A stretch of 46,966 nt of DNA, taken from Pseudomonas viridiflava (GTDB lineage Bacteria; Pseudomonadota; Gammaproteobacteria; Pseudomonadales; Pseudomonadaceae). The stretch covers positions 8,176-55,141 of the forward strand of contig NZ_LKEH01000020.1 of NCBI RefSeq assembly GCF_001642795.1. The letters run 5' to 3'. How positions within the stretch are numbered: position 1 is the stretch's first letter; each line of letters opens with the position of its first letter. Below the pieces are notes generated by a model. That model searched no databases. It was given only the letters and a program-made list of their open reading frames with translations, and was not told the DNA's origin. The translations under genes were made by a program, and so were the position numbers. Shown here one piece after another: positions 8,110 to 17,661 of the stretch.

Positions 8110-9546
8110 ATGAGGTTGCAACCGGTAGACAGCCTGTCGCTCACTCGCACCAGTCTGGTGGAGTATTTTCTGTTCGGTATCCGCATCGCGCATGCTCTCG
8201 CCTGCATGCTCCCCGGCCTGCTGCTGGGTGCGTTCATGCCGGACGGTGTGATGGAGAAACCTCAGAATTACCTGGCGATGCAGGTCTTCTTCGGCATTGT
8301 CGTGGTGCTGATCTTTCAGGCCATGGGCGTGTATTCGGAGGCGCTGTTCAGCAACGCCCTGCGCCTTCGCTCAATCGTGATCGCCTGGTCGGCGTCGTTC
8401 GGCCTGCTGCTGTTCATGCAACGCACCCTCGGCCTGTTCGGCAACCTCTCCAACGAACATCTGGTGTTCTGGTATGTGGCCAGCCTCTTTCTGTATTGCG
8501 TCATCCGTCTGCTGATGCTGGCACTGTTCAAACACCAGATGCGCAAAGGCGTGTTCCTGCAGAACGCCGTGATTCTGGGGGCCACCGAGAACGGTATGCG
8601 CCTGGCCGAGTACCTGCTCCAGCATCAGGACATCCGCTCGGGCGTGATGGGCTTCATTGATGACCGCATCGGCCGCATGCCCAAGACCGTCGCCAACCTG
8701 CCGCTGCTGGGCAATACCAGTGATCTGGAGCGGTTGATCCGCGAAGAGAAAGTCACCCAGGTCCTGGTTGCCCTGCCCTGGACCGCCGAAAACCGCATGG
8801 ACCACATCATTCACGAGCTGCGCCGGTTTCCGGTCAACGTGCTGCTGGTACCGGACATGGTCGCGTTTCGTCACAGCCATAACCGCATCACGGAAGTGGC
8901 CAAGCTGCCGATGTTCAATGCCTCGGACGTGCCGCTCAACGGCTGGTCTCCGTTCATCAAACGCGCCGAGGACATTGTGCTGTCCTCGCTGGCGCTGCTC
9001 GCACTGTCACCGTTCATGCTGCTGGTCGCACTGGCGATCAAGCTCGACTCACCGGGTCCGGTGTTCTTCAGGCAAAAGCGCTACGGCTATAACAACCGCC
9101 TCATTGAGGTATTCAAATTTCGCTCGATGCATCAGCACCAGGCCGATGCAACGGCGGAGCAACAGACCACCCGGGGCGATGCCAGGATCACCCGGGTCGG
9201 GCGTTTCATCCGCAAGACCAGCCTGGATGAGCTGCCACAGCTGTTCAATGTGGTGGCAGGCAGCATGTCGATGGTGGGCCCGCGCCCCCATGCGACGGCA
9301 ACGAAAGCGGCAGGCATTCTTTTCGAGCAGGCGGTGAAGGAGTACACGTCGCGACATCGAGTCAAACCCGGCATCACCGGACTGGCTCAGATCAACGGCT
9401 ATCGTGGGGAAACAGACACCGTGGAAAAAATCGAAAAACGCGTCGAGTTCGATCTTGAGTACATAGAAAACTGGTCCGTCTGGTTCGACCTCTACATCCT
9501 TATGCGCACTGTTCCGGCAGTGCTCTTCACTCGTGAGGCTTATTGA
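8110..9546 (+). CDS. pslA: Undecaprenyl-phosphate glycosylphosphotransferase PslA
   Basis: 478 residues. N-terminal membrane helices (about 17-140) and a CoA-binding-like middle part ([32 protein letters not shown]) precede the C-terminal bacterial sugar transferase domain (about 290-478, with [51 protein letters not shown]). It transfers a sugar-1-phosphate onto undecaprenyl phosphate at the inner membrane, priming repeat-unit synthesis. GGGAG lies five bases before the ATG. It is the first gene of the psl-like operon; its stop overlaps the pslB start (TGATG). Confidence 0.93.
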   Translation: MRLQPVDSLSLTRTSLVEYFLFGIRIAHALACMLPGLLLGAFMPDGVMEKPQNYLAMQVFFGIVVVLIFQAMGVYSEALFSNALRLRSIVIAWSASFGLLLFMQRTLGLFGNLSNEHLVFWYVASLFLYCVIRLLMLALFKHQMRKGVFLQNAVILGATENGMRLAEYLLQHQDIRSGVMGFIDDRIGRMPKTVANLPLLGNTSDLERLIREEKVTQVLVALPWTAENRMDHIIHELRRFPVNVLLVPDMVAFRHSHNRITEVAKLPMFNASDVPLNGWSPFIKRAEDIVLSSLALLALSPFMLLVALAIKLDSPGPVFFRQKRYGYNNRLIEVFKFRSMHQHQADATAEQQTTRGDARITRVGRFIRKTSLDELPQLFNVVAGSMSMVGPRPHATATKAAGILFEQAVKEYTSRHRVKPGITGLAQINGYRGETDTVEKIEKRVEFDLEYIENWSVWFDLYILMRTVPAVLFTREAY

Positions 9547-11003
9547 TGAGCACCCTCATTCCCTGCATCATCGCCGGCGGCTCCGGCACCCGTTTGTGGC
9601 CTGTCTCCCGTGAAGCCATGCCCAAGCCGTTCATGCGCCTTCCCGACGGCGAAAGCCTGCTGCAGAAAACCTTCAAGCGCGCGGCCGCCCTGCCCCATGT
9701 CGAGCGCCTGCTGACGGTGACCAACCGGGAAGTGTATTTCCGTACGGTCGATGACTACCGACAGTTGAACAAAAGCAAGGTCAGGCTGGATTTCATCCTC
9801 GAGCCTTTCGGGCGCAACACTGCCGCTGCCATTGCTGCTGCCGCAGTGCACGTCACCCGTTTGTACGGAGGCGACGCACAGTTGCTGGTGCTGCCTGCCG
9901 ACCATCTGATCACCGATATCGAAGCCTTTTCCCGCGCCGTGTCGGCTGCGCAAGAGCTTGCCTCGCAAGGCTGGCTGGTGACGTTCGGCATTCTGCCGAC
10001 CAAGCCGGAGACCGGTTTTGGTTACATCGAGAAAGGCCAGTCGCTCAATGCAGACGCGTACCAGGTTGCACGTTTCGTCGAAAAACCCGATGCGGCGAGC
10101 GCCCAGGGTTATCTGGACGGCGGCCTGCACCTGTGGAACGCGGGAATGTTCTGCCTGCGCGCCGATGCGGTTTTGCGCGAGCTGGAAACCCACGCGCCGG
10201 ATGTGCTGAGCGCCGTCAGGGCCTGCCTGGAGCTAAGCGTAAGCAAGGAAGGCAACCGGGAATTGCAGGTCGAACTCGACAGCGAATCGTTTGGCCTGGT
10301 GCCGGATATTTCCATCGATTACGCGCTGATGGAGCGCTCCGACAAGGTGGCGGTCGTGCCCTGTGAACTTGGCTGGAGCGACATCGGCTCATGGGAAGCC
10401 GTGCGCGAACTGAGCGGTGCCGACGCCCACGGCAACCAGTGCAACGGCCAGACCGTGCTGCACGACGTGACCAATTGCTACATCGATTCGCCCAAGCGGC
10501 TGGTCGGCGGTATCGGTCTGGACAACCTGATCATCATCGACACCCCGGACGCGCTGCTGATTGCCGATGGCACACGCACTCAGGACGTGAAGGTCATCGC
10601 TCAGGAGCTCAAACGTCAGGGCCATGACGCCTATCGCCTGCACCGCACGGTCACTCGCCCCTGGGGCACCTACACCGTCCTGGAAGAAGGCAAACGTTTC
10701 AAGATCAAGCGCATCGTGGTCCGTCCGCAGGCGTCGCTTTCGCTGCAGATGCACCACCATCGCAGCGAGCACTGGATTGTGGTGAGCGGCATGGCGAGGG
10801 TCACCAATGGCGAACGCGAGTTCATGCTCGACACCAACGAGTCGACCTTTATCAAGCCCGGTTTCACCCATCGACTGGTCAACCCCGGCGTCATCGATCT
10901 GGTGATGATCGAAGTGCAGAGCGGCGAGTACCTGGGTGAAGACGACATCGTGCGCTTTACCGACGTCTACGGGCGCGTAGCCGAGCAGACCGTGAAAACC
11001 TGA
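9546..11003 (+). CDS. pslB: Mannose-1-P guanylyltransferase/mannose-6-P isomerase PslB
   Basis: 485 residues, bifunctional type II enzyme. The N-terminal nucleotidyltransferase domain carries GGSGTRLWPV (11-20) and KPF, with FVEKP further on. The C-terminal cupin isomerase domain has QMHHHRSEHWIVVSG. It supplies GDP-mannose from fructose-6-P/mannose-6-P for the polysaccharide. The start is the ATG at 9546, overlapping the pslA stop; a TTG one codon earlier is less likely. P. syringae-type genomes usually also carry algA, so this copy is probably partly redundant (inference). A hairpin and no pslC follow it. Confidence 0.94.
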   Translation: MSTLIPCIIAGGSGTRLWPVSREAMPKPFMRLPDGESLLQKTFKRAAALPHVERLLTVTNREVYFRTVDDYRQLNKSKVRLDFILEPFGRNTAAAIAAAAVHVTRLYGGDAQLLVLPADHLITDIEAFSRAVSAAQELASQGWLVTFGILPTKPETGFGYIEKGQSLNADAYQVARFVEKPDAASAQGYLDGGLHLWNAGMFCLRADAVLRELETHAPDVLSAVRACLELSVSKEGNRELQVELDSESFGLVPDISIDYALMERSDKVAVVPCELGWSDIGSWEAVRELSGADAHGNQCNGQTVLHDVTNCYIDSPKRLVGGIGLDNLIIIDTPDALLIADGTRTQDVKVIAQELKRQGHDAYRLHRTVTRPWGTYTVLEEGKRFKIKRIVVRPQASLSLQMHHHRSEHWIVVSGMARVTNGEREFMLDTNESTFIKPGFTHRLVNPGVIDLVMIEVQSGEYLGEDDIVRFTDVYGRVAEQTVKT

Positions 11004-11022
11004 TCACGCTTCACACGGGCAA

Positions 11023-11039
11023 GGCCGCTGATGGCGGCC
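11023..11039 (+). terminator. Hairpin between pslB and pslD
   Basis: GGCCGC-TGATG-GCGGCC, a perfect six-base stem located 20 bp after the pslB stop. The sequence after it (CCGCTTTACT) is only weakly T-rich, so it would be at most a partial terminator or an mRNA-stabilising structure inside the operon. Confidence 0.4.
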
Positions 11040-11100
11040 CCGCTTTACTCGACATTGAGGACTGGACCCACCCGAAACGAACCTGGCTGTAACCCTACAC

Positions 11101-11160
11101 ATGATTTTATTACCCGAAAGGGAGCCGTATTCGTGCATGAAAGGAGTTCAGGATAAATGA
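11101..11160 (+). CDS. Putative 19-residue leader ORF before pslD
   Basis: ATG at 11101 opens a 19-codon frame (starting MILLPEREPY, ending VQDK) whose TGA lies in the ATGA that starts pslD. Its own ribosome site is poor. It could be a coupling leader peptide or chance; it lies where pslC sits in P. aeruginosa. Confidence 0.2.
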   Translation: MILLPEREPYSCMKGVQDK

Positions 11161-11933
11161 AACGCATGATGCTGATCGTCAGCCTATTGCTGCTTGGCGC
11201 TTGTAACACCCCCTCAAGGGTCGGTCTGCCCGACGATCCGGCGCAGATCGAAGCAGGCCAGGCAGCCGGCAGGGCGCTGGCGGGCAAGCCGTTGCCACCG
11301 GAGCGCATCCGCCCCGGTGACACCTTGCGTATCGTGCGTAATACCGGAGAGTCGCCGTCCATCTCGGCGTTCACCGCCAACTCGATCTATGAGCTGACGC
11401 TGTTTCAGGTGCTCAACGACGGGACCTTTTCCTATCCGTATATCGGCACCGTCAAGGCAGCCGGTCTGACGCTCCAGCAACTCAACGACCTGCTGGAAAG
11501 CAAGCTGCAGAACGTCTATCGCGAAACGGCCCTGACCATCAACATCTCCCAGTCACCGGGCAATACGGTGTTCGTGGGCGGCGCGGTGCGTAACTCGGTG
11601 ACCCTGCCGGTCAACGTGGCCACCAGTCTGGCGCAGGCGATTGTTGGTGCAGGCGGTGTCGCACTCGATGCCGATGCCTCTCAGGTAGCCCTGCTGCGCC
11701 AGGAAGACGACGGCCTCTACAAGACCTATTTCTTTGACTACAGCAAGTTTCTCTGGGCAAGCGCAGGCGGCCCCACCGCACCGGTTCTGCTCAAGCGCGG
11801 CGACATCGTGTTCGTTCCCAAATCCACGGTCGGCAACAAGGTTGACGGCGTAACCCTGTACTTCAACCAGTTGATTCCTTTCGCGAAGTCGATCGGGCTG
11901 GGTCTGAATTACGAGCTGCGCAACAGCAATTAA
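11157..11933 (+). CDS. pslD: Outer-membrane polysaccharide export lipoprotein PslD
   Basis: 258 residues. The lipoprotein signal MKRMMLIVSLLLLGAC has its lipobox LGAC with acyl-accepting C16. The Poly_export (Wza-type) domain follows (PGDTLRIVRNTGE, then the DGTFSYPYIGTVKAAGLTLQQL SLBB-like region) and a second SLBB segment (VFVGGAVRNSVTLPV). It is predicted to form or line the outer-membrane exit of the Psl-like polymer together with PslE. AAGGAG lies ten bases upstream. There is a 17-bp gap to pslE. Confidence 0.93.
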   Translation: MKRMMLIVSLLLLGACNTPSRVGLPDDPAQIEAGQAAGRALAGKPLPPERIRPGDTLRIVRNTGESPSISAFTANSIYELTLFQVLNDGTFSYPYIGTVKAAGLTLQQLNDLLESKLQNVYRETALTINISQSPGNTVFVGGAVRNSVTLPVNVATSLAQAIVGAGGVALDADASQVALLRQEDDGLYKTYFFDYSKFLWASAGGPTAPVLLKRGDIVFVPKSTVGNKVDGVTLYFNQLIPFAKSIGLGLNYELRNSN

Positions 11934-11950
11934 TTGTCAGGGAAACAGAC

Positions 11951-13942
11951 ATGATCAATATCCGCTCATTTCGCGACCTGCTGCGCCTGCTGTTCATTTT
12001 TCGGCACGAGGTCAAGATCACCGTAGTAGCGACTTTCGTTGTCGTGCTGCTGGGGGCCCTGCTGCTGCCCAACCGCTATGAATCCACCGCATTGCTGCTG
12101 GTCAAGCCTGGCCGGGACAGCAGCACGGTGCCCATCGAGCTGTCTAACCGCCAGGCCATCGTAGTACCCAGCGCGTTGCGCGACCCTTTGCTGGACGAAG
12201 AGCGCATGCTGACGGGACGCCCGATCATGCGCAAAGTGTCGGAGAAATACCTGGCTGAACTGTCCCGTGCCGAACCCGAAACCGGTGTTCTGGCGTCGAT
12301 CAAGAACGGTCTGAAAAGCGTCGTCGGCGCGGTCGTGGGCGCCGGTCGCAGCGTGCTGCAATTTATCGGGCTGGTTGAAAAACGCACCCAGGCCGAGCGC
12401 ATGGCCGAAGACCTGGAAAAGAACTTCAAGGTCCGTCACGAGCCGGGCTCGTCGGTCATGGAGCTGACCTTTACCTGGAACGACCCGACCACCGCGCAAA
12501 CCGTACTCAAAACCTGGATCGAAGAGTATCAATTGCAGCGCACCAAGACCCTGGGACGCGTCAGCCTGTACACGTTCTACGAATCGGAAGTGAAGAACAC
12601 CGGCGACAACATCATTTCGTACAAGAAGCAGATTCAGAACTACCTGAATCAGCTGAGTGCCGTGAGCATTTCCCAGCGTCTGGCCGACACCTCGCAAGGT
12701 TTGAATGATCTGCGCACCGAGCGTAACAATACGACCCGCGCCATTGCCTCTACCAAGGCAGGGCTCGACCTGCTGAAGAAACAACTGGCCGCACAACCCA
12801 AGACGGTGTCCGCCGGACGGGAACTGACCCTCAACCCCAACCGCCAGGACCTGCAGAACCGCATCAACGGCAAGGAAGTCGAGCGTCAGGAACTGTTGCG
12901 TTCATTCAAGGAACAGGCACCGCCGATCCGCGCAGTGAACGAGGAGATCAACAACCTCAAGAAACTGCTCAACGAGCAGGACGCCACGGTCCAGCGTTCG
13001 GAAAGCATCACGCCCAACCCGATCTACAACCGCATGCAGAACGTGTATGCAGACCAGCAGACCAGCTTCGCGCGTTTGCAGACCCAATTGACGCAGCAGA
13101 ATACCCAGATCGCCCAACTGGAAGCCGACCGTCAACAGGCGCTGAATCTGGAGCCAGAGCTTTCGCGCCTGCAGAACGAGCTGGATGCCGCCGAGAAAAG
13201 CTACGCGCTATACACCGACAGCCTTGAAAAAGCGCGCATCGACCGTGAGCTGGACAACAGCCAGATCAGTAACATCGCGACCATCGAAGAAGCCACCTAC
13301 AACCCCAGCCGTGTTTTCCCGAAAAGCCTGCTGATGGTGCTGCTCGCCTTCCCGCTCAGTCTGGTGGTCGGCGCGCTGGCCCTGTACTTCTTCTACCTGC
13401 TTGATCAACGCATCCATGACGGCGACAAGATCGAGAGCACGTTCAAAGTGCCGGTGTGGACCACCCTCCCCGATCTGGAACACGCTCAGGAACGCAGCGC
13501 TGCGTTTATCTCCAACCTGCACCGGATATACGGCATCCTGCCGCTGGATCAGGTGGATGAAAAAGGCCTGACGCTGGGATTCACCTCTGTGAAAGCGGGC
13601 GCCGGGGTGTCGTTCGTGATCGAGCGTCTGGCTGCACTGCTGATCGAGCAAGGACATCAGGTGCGTACCGAAAATCGTGCGCCTGCACGGCCGGGCGAGA
13701 TCGTGCTGATCAACGCCTCCGGGGTGTCCACCAACCAGGAAGCTTTCGTGTTGCTGCGCAACGCCGACCTGATTCTGCTGGTGGTTCGGGCCAAGGACAC
13801 CACGGTGCCGATGCTCGAAGACACCTTGCACAACCTCAATACCGCGTTCAAGAAAGTCGACGGCGTCATCATCAACCGTCGGCGCTTTGAAGTACCCGAG
13901 AACGTGTTGAAATTTCTCAAGCGTATCGGGAGCCGTGGCTGA
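11951..13942 (+). CDS. pslE: Polysaccharide co-polymerase PslE (Wzz/Wzc-like)
   Basis: 663 residues. One membrane helix near 20-38 and a second near 460-484 flank a large periplasmic coiled-coil region (about 200-430). A cytoplasmic C-terminal domain (about 485-663) resembles a bacterial tyrosine-kinase/ParA-like ATPase: TSVKAGAGVS sits where the Walker A should be, and ADLILLVVRAKDTT and VDGVIINRRR match later strands. The Walker A lysine is missing (AGAGVS, 549-554), so this domain is probably not catalytic. It is inferred to control chain length and link the inner-membrane machinery to PslD. The stop overlaps the pslF start by one base. Confidence 0.92.
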   Translation: MINIRSFRDLLRLLFIFRHEVKITVVATFVVVLLGALLLPNRYESTALLLVKPGRDSSTVPIELSNRQAIVVPSALRDPLLDEERMLTGRPIMRKVSEKYLAELSRAEPETGVLASIKNGLKSVVGAVVGAGRSVLQFIGLVEKRTQAERMAEDLEKNFKVRHEPGSSVMELTFTWNDPTTAQTVLKTWIEEYQLQRTKTLGRVSLYTFYESEVKNTGDNIISYKKQIQNYLNQLSAVSISQRLADTSQGLNDLRTERNNTTRAIASTKAGLDLLKKQLAAQPKTVSAGRELTLNPNRQDLQNRINGKEVERQELLRSFKEQAPPIRAVNEEINNLKKLLNEQDATVQRSESITPNPIYNRMQNVYADQQTSFARLQTQLTQQNTQIAQLEADRQQALNLEPELSRLQNELDAAEKSYALYTDSLEKARIDRELDNSQISNIATIEEATYNPSRVFPKSLLMVLLAFPLSLVVGALALYFFYLLDQRIHDGDKIESTFKVPVWTTLPDLEHAQERSAAFISNLHRIYGILPLDQVDEKGLTLGFTSVKAGAGVSFVIERLAALLIEQGHQVRTENRAPARPGEIVLINASGVSTNQEAFVLLRNADLILLVVRAKDTTVPMLEDTLHNLNTAFKKVDGVIINRRRFEVPENVLKFLKRIGSRG

Positions 13943-15120
13943 TGCGTATTGCCTTGCTCGCCCCGCTGCCGCCCGAGCAGAACGGCATCGCCGACTATGC
14001 GGGCCATCTCAGGCAGGCCCTCGAAGCACTGGGCCTGCAGGTGGTGACACCGTTGCAGGGGGTCGGCAACGATCCACGCGCTGCCACCCAGCGTGTGGCC
14101 GAAACCGACTGGAGCGCCATCGACGTGGTGCATGCCGAACTGGGTGGCGGTCGACTCGCCGAGTTCCAGGCATTGCGCGCCTTGCAACGGCGCTTTCCCA
14201 AATTGCCGCTGACCGCCACCGTGCATGACCCGGAGCGTCTGGTCTGGCGTCGGGAAAAGCTGCCCTGGCCGTTGTCGATTGCCAGTGGGATGCGCTCTCC
14301 ACTGCCGGAAATGGCCACCGTGCTGGCCGATCCCCTTTGCCTGCACGAGGAACGGCAACTGGCCCGGCACATGACTCGCCTGGTGACACTGACCCAGGCA
14401 GGCAGCCAGAGCCTGCGCCAGCGCATGGGCCTCAAGCCCGCGCAGATGGAAGTCATCAGCCACGGCAACATGGACATCGCTCCGGCGCCGTTACCGCCGA
14501 TGAAACCGCTGCGCCTGCTGTACTTCGGCTTCATCTATCGCGGCAAGGGCATCGAAGACCTGCTCGATGCACTGGCCGGCGTTTTTACCGAGAAACCGGC
14601 CTTGCGCTCGACCGTACGCCTGACCCTCGCGGGCGGCAGCGAGCCGGAGATGGCGTTCGGCCCTTCCGGCAGCTATCTGGAGCAGTTGCGGCTGCGCATC
14701 CGTCAACTCGGGCTGGTGGACCTGATCGACTGGCAATTGGACCTGCCTGCCGAAGAGATTCCACAGGTCATCCAGGCTCATCATGTGATGGTCCTGCCCT
14801 ACCGCGAATCGAGCAAACTCAAGGTGCTGGGCAAATTGCGCGGGACCAGCGGCGCCCTGTCATGGGCCGTGGCCTGCGGTCGCGGCGTGATCACCTCCGA
14901 CGCGCGCTCGTTCGCCGAAGAGGTGTCGCACGGCAACGGCATGATCTATCCGCAGGGCGATGTCCAGGGGCTTGCCGACGCGCTGGTGAAAGTCTGCACC
15001 AGCCCGGAGCTGATCGCCCAGTGGGCGGAAAAGGCCTCACTGATGGGTCGGGCCAGAGTCTGGAGCCACACCGCCGAGCGATTCCAGAATGTATTCCGGC
15101 AAGCCTGCGAGGTGCATTGA
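13942..15120 (+). CDS. pslF: Glycosyltransferase family 4 PslF
   Basis: 392 residues, GT-B fold. The N-terminal acceptor half begins MRIALLAPLPPEQNGIADYA. The C-terminal nucleotide-sugar half shows LRLLYFGFIYRGKGIEDLL, the loop LPYRESSKLKVLGKLRGTSGALSWAVACG, and GVITSDARSFAEEV. It is cytoplasmic or membrane-associated and adds a sugar to the lipid-linked repeat unit; the exact sugar is not evident. It starts at the pslE stop (TGATG) and ends one base before pslG. Within the operon it occupies the position of P. aeruginosa pslF. Confidence 0.91.
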   Translation: MRIALLAPLPPEQNGIADYAGHLRQALEALGLQVVTPLQGVGNDPRAATQRVAETDWSAIDVVHAELGGGRLAEFQALRALQRRFPKLPLTATVHDPERLVWRREKLPWPLSIASGMRSPLPEMATVLADPLCLHEERQLARHMTRLVTLTQAGSQSLRQRMGLKPAQMEVISHGNMDIAPAPLPPMKPLRLLYFGFIYRGKGIEDLLDALAGVFTEKPALRSTVRLTLAGGSEPEMAFGPSGSYLEQLRLRIRQLGLVDLIDWQLDLPAEEIPQVIQAHHVMVLPYRESSKLKVLGKLRGTSGALSWAVACGRGVITSDARSFAEEVSHGNGMIYPQGDVQGLADALVKVCTSPELIAQWAEKASLMGRARVWSHTAERFQNVFRQACEVH

Positions 15121-15121
15121 G

Positions 15122-16435
15122 ATGGCGCATCGTTCAACCCTCCTGCGGTCCGTGGCCGCCGCCCTGATCAGTGCCACGCTGGCCGCTGCCAGTCAGGCGG
15201 CGACCGTGCTGAAAGCACCGCGGCCGGTGGTCTGGCAGGACTTTCTCGGCGTCAACGTGCAGTTTCAGTACTTTGCGCCGGACATCTATCAGCAACAGAT
15301 GGCGCGCCTCGACGAGCTGGGACTGAACTGGGTACGCCTGACCATTCACTGGCCCGTCATCGAACCGCAGAAGGACAAGTTCGCGCTGTCGGAGCTGGAC
15401 GCGGCGATGGAGGCGATCAAGACGCATCATTACAACACGCTGGCCTATATGGTGGGCTCGGCGCCCTTCGCCAGCAGCGCACCGCCCGGCGCGACGGGTC
15501 GTGACCAGTATCCGCCCAGGGATTTTTCCACCTTCGCCGCGCGCATGGTGAGCCTTGCCCAGCGTTACCCGCAGGTGAACAACTGGCAGGTGTGGAACGA
15601 GCCGAATATCGTCTGGCTGCCCAAGGAAGACCCGGCAGCCTATGGCCGATTGCTGACCACCACAGCCCAGGCCCTAAGAACCGCGGTGCCGGAAAAAACC
15701 ATCGTGACCGCGGGCATGGCGTACTACAGCCAGATGCACAGCACGCCCGGCTACATGTTGCAAAGTCTCCTTGATGGCGGGCTGGGCACCCAGAACATCG
15801 TGGCGGCCTACCATCCGTATTCCGAATACCCCGAAGGCGATTCGGTCCCGGACCGGGATTTTCTGGTGCGTGCCAATGCCATGAACAACCTGCTGCACAG
15901 CAACGGCGTCAGTCAGGTATGGGCCACCGAGTGGGGCTGGTCGAGCTACGACGGCCCGGTGGAAATGCAACGACTGATCGGCACGTCCGGTCAGGCCGAC
16001 TACACCCTGCGTCGCCTGGCTCTGATGAGCGCTCTGGATTTCCAGCGCATCTTCCTGTTCAACCTCAGCGACCTGGACGAGCGCGCCTCGGCTCGCGATC
16101 AGGGTTATGGTCTGCTGGATCTGCAGGCCAGCCCAAAGCCTGTCTACACCGCGCTGAAGAATTTTCTGACCATCACCGGACCGCGCGTTACACCGACTGA
16201 TCCGCCCGCCGTCAGTCAGGTGCCCGATGACCTGTACGCGGTGACCTGGAGTCGCGAGGACGGTAAACATCTGCTGATGGTCTGGAGCGCCTCGGGCGTC
16301 AGCCTGACCTTTCCCGCCATCAACGACGCCATCGTGCATGACCCGCTGACCGGCAGCCGGATTCCATTGTCCGCCACCAAGGGCATCACCCTGGTGCTCA
16401 AGCCGACCCTGCAAATTCTGGAATGGAAGCCCTGA
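15122..16435 (+). CDS. pslG: Periplasmic glycoside hydrolase PslG (GH39-like)
   Basis: 437 residues from the ATG at 15122; the frame is open upstream but overlaps pslF. A signal peptide (RSVAAALISATLAAASQAA) is followed by a (beta/alpha)8 hydrolase domain. The acid/base is E160 in WQVWNEPN and the nucleophile is E270 in WATEWGWSSYDG. These correspond to the two catalytic glutamates established for P. aeruginosa PslG, which cuts Psl inside the periplasm and is thought to trim product during assembly. A C-terminal beta-sandwich (about 350-437) completes the protein. Both catalytic residues are intact, so it should be active. Confidence 0.93.
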   Translation: MAHRSTLLRSVAAALISATLAAASQAATVLKAPRPVVWQDFLGVNVQFQYFAPDIYQQQMARLDELGLNWVRLTIHWPVIEPQKDKFALSELDAAMEAIKTHHYNTLAYMVGSAPFASSAPPGATGRDQYPPRDFSTFAARMVSLAQRYPQVNNWQVWNEPNIVWLPKEDPAAYGRLLTTTAQALRTAVPEKTIVTAGMAYYSQMHSTPGYMLQSLLDGGLGTQNIVAAYHPYSEYPEGDSVPDRDFLVRANAMNNLLHSNGVSQVWATEWGWSSYDGPVEMQRLIGTSGQADYTLRRLALMSALDFQRIFLFNLSDLDERASARDQGYGLLDLQASPKPVYTALKNFLTITGPRVTPTDPPAVSQVPDDLYAVTWSREDGKHLLMVWSASGVSLTFPAINDAIVHDPLTGSRIPLSATKGITLVLKPTLQILEWKP

Positions 16436-16437
16436 CC

Positions 16438-17661
16438 ATGCGGATACTCTGGACGCTCCCGTACCTGCCCTGGCCCACCACCAGCGGCGGCAAGACCCGG
16501 GAATATCACCTGTTGCGCAATCTGGCCGCGCGCGGCCATCGCATCACCTTGCTGGTGCAATCCAAGACGGCGCTGGATGACGCTTGCCGATCGGCACTCG
16601 AGCCCTGGCTGGAGCGTTTGATCGTGGTTGAACGACGTCCTCTGCACAGCCTCAAGACCCTGATGGCCGTCGCGCTGGCAAAGCCGCCGATGCTTGCCAG
16701 CGTCAACGGCTATGCACCAAAACTGGAAAAAGTATTCGAAGAACTGCTGCATGAAGACTGGGACGTGATCCAGCTTCAGCACACCTATGCCTTCCAGCCG
16801 TTCGAGCAGGCGCTCAAGCGCTCGGGTAAACCATTCGTGCTCACCGAGCACAACGTCGAATCAGACCTGGGCGCCGCCAGTTACGAGCGCATACCGCGCT
16901 GGGCCAATGCGTTCGCGGTGTATGACCGCTGGCGTTATCGCCGCTGGGAAACCCGCGTGTTCCGTCAGGCAGGCGAACTGGTCGCGGTGACAGAAGACGA
17001 TGCCAAGGTCCTCTCACGCCTGAGCGGCAAGGCAACGTCCTTCGTGGTCAACAGTGTGGATTGCGGTTATTACGCCAGCGTGCATGCCGACCGCACGAGC
17101 CGTCGCCTGCTGTACATCGGCAATTATGAGTACGGCCCGAATATCGACGCCATCGAGTGGGCGCTGGACGAGATCATGCCTCAGGTCTGGGCCAGATCGC
17201 CCGACGTTCGCTTTGCCATCGGCGGTTTCGCGATGCCTGAGTCGTGGCGCGAGCGCTGGCCGGACCCACGCATCGAATGGCTCGGGTTCGTGCCGGACCT
17301 GCGCGCGTTGCAAACCACCACGGCCATCTTCTTCGCACCCCTGCGTCAGGGTGGGGGTTCGAAACTCAAGACGCTGGAATCGATGGCTGCCGGACTGCCC
17401 ATCATCACCACCAGCCAGGGCGTTTCCGGTCTGGCTGTCACCAACGGTGAGCACTATCTGGGCAGCGAAGAAGCCGCAGGGCTGGCGGCCCTGATCATCG
17501 ACAACATCGAAAAGCCCATGCTCCTGGACAGGATCGGCGAAGCCGCGCGCGTCTATGTGCGCTCCCGCCACGACTGGTCGGTCTCGGCGTCACAGCTGGA
17601 AGTCATCTACACCCGACTCACGCACACAGGCAAGGATCGCGCTCATGCGTATAGGACTTGA
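16438..17661 (+). CDS. pslH: Glycosyltransferase family 4 PslH
   Basis: 407 residues from the ATG at 16438 (MRILWTLPYLPWPTTSGGKTREYHLL), two bases after the pslG stop; an in-frame ATG five codons earlier lies inside pslG. It is a GT-B protein with a glycine-rich acceptor-side loop (TTSGGKTRE). The donor-site segment PLRQGGGSKLKTLESMAAGLPIITT contains the conserved acidic E of the EX7E region. It is predicted to extend the lipid-linked oligosaccharide in the cytoplasm. Its 3' end overlaps pslI by 17 bases. Confidence 0.9.
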   Translation: MRILWTLPYLPWPTTSGGKTREYHLLRNLAARGHRITLLVQSKTALDDACRSALEPWLERLIVVERRPLHSLKTLMAVALAKPPMLASVNGYAPKLEKVFEELLHEDWDVIQLQHTYAFQPFEQALKRSGKPFVLTEHNVESDLGAASYERIPRWANAFAVYDRWRYRRWETRVFRQAGELVAVTEDDAKVLSRLSGKATSFVVNSVDCGYYASVHADRTSRRLLYIGNYEYGPNIDAIEWALDEIMPQVWARSPDVRFAIGGFAMPESWRERWPDPRIEWLGFVPDLRALQTTTAIFFAPLRQGGGSKLKTLESMAAGLPIITTSQGVSGLAVTNGEHYLGSEEAAGLAALIIDNIEKPMLLDRIGEAARVYVRSRHDWSVSASQLEVIYTRLTHTGKDRAHAYRT

